From an uncultured Planctomyces sp. (GTDB taxonomy: Bacteria > Planctomycetota > Planctomycetia > Planctomycetales > Planctomycetaceae), in contig CALGTK010000126.1 in the NCBI GenBank assembly GCA_937904325.1, positions 1-50,847 of the forward strand: 50,847 bases of DNA, given 5' to 3'. Each line of letters starts with the position of its first letter. The first letter of the stretch is position 1. A model generated the notes under the pieces. The model worked only from the letters and a program-made list of their open reading frames with translations. It was not told the DNA's origin and ran no database searches. Below are positions 48,646-50,847 of the stretch, piece by piece. The translations under genes were made by a program, and so were the position numbers.

Positions 48646-50847
48646 TTAGAATCCGTTGTCATCTTTTTCGATCGCCACGTTCTCCACTTTGAACGGCACG
48701 TCGACGACGCTCACTTCAGTGTTAAGTGTAAACCGCAGCTGTGCATCATCCGGGACTGGCTGGTCGTCCTGAATTGTCATACTCCAGGCCAAGCTGGAGT
48801 TGCTGCCGAACGACGAATACGACTTGCCGCTGAATTCAGCGATCACCTTTCCATCGGCGTCTACGAGCTGAGGTGTCTGCAGGCCAAGACTGCCGCCGTC
48901 AGCGATCTGCTGGACGTCCACTGTACTGTCGCCAGCGTTGACCCATTCCAGCTGCCAGGACGTGAACTCGTCGTTGCCAAACTTCTCTTTCTTCTCTTCA
49001 AGCTTCAGCTTGTAGCCCGCCGCAACGAGTTCTGAGTTGTCGACTTCCTTACCAAGGAAACTCTTCGCCCCGTCCACAACGATCTGCGATGACCTCTCGA
49101 CGATCCGCAGCTTGACAATCCCCTCCGCTGATGCAATCTCCGTAGCAGCTTTCGCTGGCGGATCGAACACAACGATCGCTGTACATCCATCGTCGGGATG
49201 CTTCACAAAGAAGTCATCCCGATCGATTACCTCAAACCCGCCTGCTCCAAAATTTGTAACAACTCGCAAAGTCAGATCGGCACCATTGTTATCTTTTGCG
49301 GACGTGATACTGGCGAAGCCAGCACCCCCAGCCGCTTTTGCCTGTTCGCCGGTGATGGCCAGTACAAGTTCGATTGCCTTGGGTTTTTCGTTTCCGTCGT
49401 CATCAAGTTCGATCGACGAGCTCATCTTCGCCGTTTCCGCAACAGTCAATCCTTCTGCCGGTTTCGTGGCAGGCGGTGGCTCAGCCGGTTCACCAGAACT
49501 TGTTCCAATGGTGAAGTCACCACCCCCGCCTGGTATATTGCCACCAAGACCAGCCATCGCCCCCATCATCAGCATGGGCAACATTTCTTTCGCTCCCTCG
49601 ACGGCTCGTTCAACCGATTGGGCGGACAGACGCGTCGACAGCGATGCCACCTCTGCCTGTGCCGAATTCTTCTGAGCACGGATTATCGAATCCACAACTC
49701 CCGCAATCGGCGTCGGGACACCTGCCTTTGCAAATGCCCAAAGCCCTTTAGCTTCAACCATCAGCTCTGACATCGACGCGTCGACTTCCGTCGCGGCCGC
49801 GCCGTCAACACAAAGAGCCCGAACTTCAAGTTCCAATGAATCGTTTAACGAAACTCCAAGGCCAACGCCCAAAAGCTGATCCTTTACGGCTGTCGTCAGA
49901 CGATCCAGTGCGTCTGAACCTGATCCTTCTGTCGGCAGCGTCTCGGTCAGCGAAAACGGGTCATCTGGTATAAAGGCGACGGCAAGATGCCTCGACGAGT
50001 CAATAAATTCGAATTCAGGACGACTACCGAGTTCGCCTCCCTCGTCAATCGAGGCTTTGAGTTGTTCCTCTGCAGCAAGGACGACCGTCTTCGAATTCGA
50101 CAGATAGATGCAAGGGGTATTTTGAGCATCCAGAGCACGGAAAAACTTCTTGCCGTCATACGTTGCGGCTTCGAAGTCATCAATCCGACGTTCAACGACC
50201 TGCGGATTGAACGGCAGTCGCAGTCGCACGACGATCACGACATTTTCTTTTCCGGATTCGAGTGCGGCTGGATTGACCGCCCCAGTCATCGCAAGTTCCG
50301 TTGCACCGCGGATTCCAATTGTCACCGATTCAATATCGCGTAGTTCGAGCCCCGTCTCATCCTTCAGCTGTTTCAGACTAGCTTGCGTTTCCGAAGCATC
50401 CATCAACGCTGCCAGCATTGGCGATAGTAAAAGTTCTCTTAGGCGAACACTGACGACGACTTCAGCATCAGCGGGCAGCCATGCAACGTTAAGTGTGTTG
50501 GAACTTGCAACCGGCGGCTTAGTACGCGGATTGGCTGGTGTAGACGGTGTCGTTGTTGATCGTGCAGGCGTTGTCGCCGTTGGCATCGGACTGCTGGCAC
50601 CTGGCGGCAATGTGATCGCTGACTTCGCAATCGCAACGCCACCTTTGCTGGTGGCAGCATCGACGGCGCGTTGCTCGATCAGGGCTGCAATCATGGCCTG
50701 CCGCTTTTTCTCACCGGCTTGCCGCGCGACAGAGATGGCTTCGTGACGATACTTTTTCAGAGCAAGTCGTGCTTCACCCTGAACGGATTCCAGCGAGACA
50801 TCGACGTCGATTCGATTGGCCGGTTGAAGTTCCAGGCCTATCGCACG
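48646..50847 (-). CDS. Large unrecognised protein, partial at the right window edge
   Basis: The frame is open for 733 codons from the right window edge to the stop at 48646. It continues through and beyond the first ATG (50692-50694), so the real start lies outside. The visible N-terminal part is a basic helical segment (ARLALKKYRHEAISVARQAG). A Thr/Pro/Ala-rich linker follows, then LNVAWLPADAEVVVSVRLRE, similar to planctomycete proteins that begin a domain with a negatively charged, hydrophobic pattern. A helical region, a Gly-rich segment (MAGLGGNIPGGGG) and a C-terminal beta-rich half come next. I do not recognise a family. Any signal peptide must be upstream of the window. Confidence 0.8.
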   Translation of the reverse strand, partial: RAIGLELQPANRIDVDVSLESVQGEARLALKKYRHEAISVARQAGEKKRQAMIAALIEQRAVDAATSKGGVAIAKSAITLPPGASSPMPTATTPARSTTTPSTPANPRTKPPVASSNTLNVAWLPADAEVVVSVRLRELLLSPMLAALMDASETQASLKQLKDETGLELRDIESVTIGIRGATELAMTGAVNPAALESGKENVVIVVRLRLPFNPQVVERRIDDFEAATYDGKKFFRALDAQNTPCIYLSNSKTVVLAAEEQLKASIDEGGELGSRPEFEFIDSSRHLAVAFIPDDPFSLTETLPTEGSGSDALDRLTTAVKDQLLGVGLGVSLNDSLELEVRALCVDGAAATEVDASMSELMVEAKGLWAFAKAGVPTPIAGVVDSIIRAQKNSAQAEVASLSTRLSAQSVERAVEGAKEMLPMLMMGAMAGLGGNIPGGGGDFTIGTSSGEPAEPPPATKPAEGLTVAETAKMSSSIELDDDGNEKPKAIELVLAITGEQAKAAGGAGFASITSAKDNNGADLTLRVVTNFGAGGFEVIDRDDFFVKHPDDGCTAIVVFDPPAKAATEIASAEGIVKLRIVERSSQIVVDGAKSFLGKEVDNSELVAAGYKLKLEEKKEKFGNDEFTSWQLEWVNAGDSTVDVQQIADGGSLGLQTPQLVDADGKVIAEFSGKSYSSFGSNSSLAWSMTIQDDQPVPDDAQLRFTLNTEVSVVDVPFKVENVAIEKDDNGF

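Overview
The window looks like a chromosomal segment of a planctomycete (Planctomycetota). The main evidence is a set of families found mostly in that phylum: exported DUF1592-type cytochromes and their DUF1552 (HXXSHH) partners in three loci, a PVC-type heme-binding propeller protein, EF-hand proteins, a sulfatase fused to a DUF1080 domain, PQQ-like propellers, and a scattered ffh-rpsP-trmD-rplS block. No tRNA, rRNA, CRISPR array or insertion sequence was seen.

Region 1-9057 is housekeeping: a partial dcd at the left edge, then divergently dnaK and clpB (protein quality control), ffh (SRP GTPase), rpsP, trmD and rplS. A near-perfect sigma-54 promoter motif lies upstream of dnaK. Region 9213-12532 holds an FGE-fold lipoprotein with a terminator-like hairpin inside its 5' coding end, queC, the C-terminal remnant of an RND pump, and a TlpA-like thioredoxin lipoprotein. 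At 12898-17264 two minus-strand genes form an unusual pair: an exported protein of repeated secretin N-domains with no pore domain, followed by an EF-hand/P-domain protein.

Region 17871-28318 is a plus-strand block of exported redox proteins: a PVC heme protein, then DUF1552, DUF1592, DUF1592, DUF1552 in mirror-image order. A second DUF1592-DUF1552 pair lies at 31240-35249 on the minus strand. Between them (28404-31087) is a minus-strand phospholipid cluster. Its plsC is intact, but the three genes before it (cdsA, a CDP-alcohol phosphatidyltransferase and a small membrane protein) each carry in-frame stops or frameshifts. This is either recent decay of an accessory lipid operon or local sequence error.

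Region 35327-43374 continues on the minus strand with two PQQ-like propeller proteins (one with an EF-hand pair inserted), the sulfatase-DUF1080 fusion, a membrane-anchored EEP-family hydrolase and a sodium:solute symporter. Together with the cytochromes this fits exported breakdown and uptake of sulfated or complex carbohydrate, but that is inference. The right end has an exported HEAT-repeat protein containing a degenerate receiver domain, a small lipoprotein, an HlyD-like protein, and a large unrecognised protein running off the window edge.
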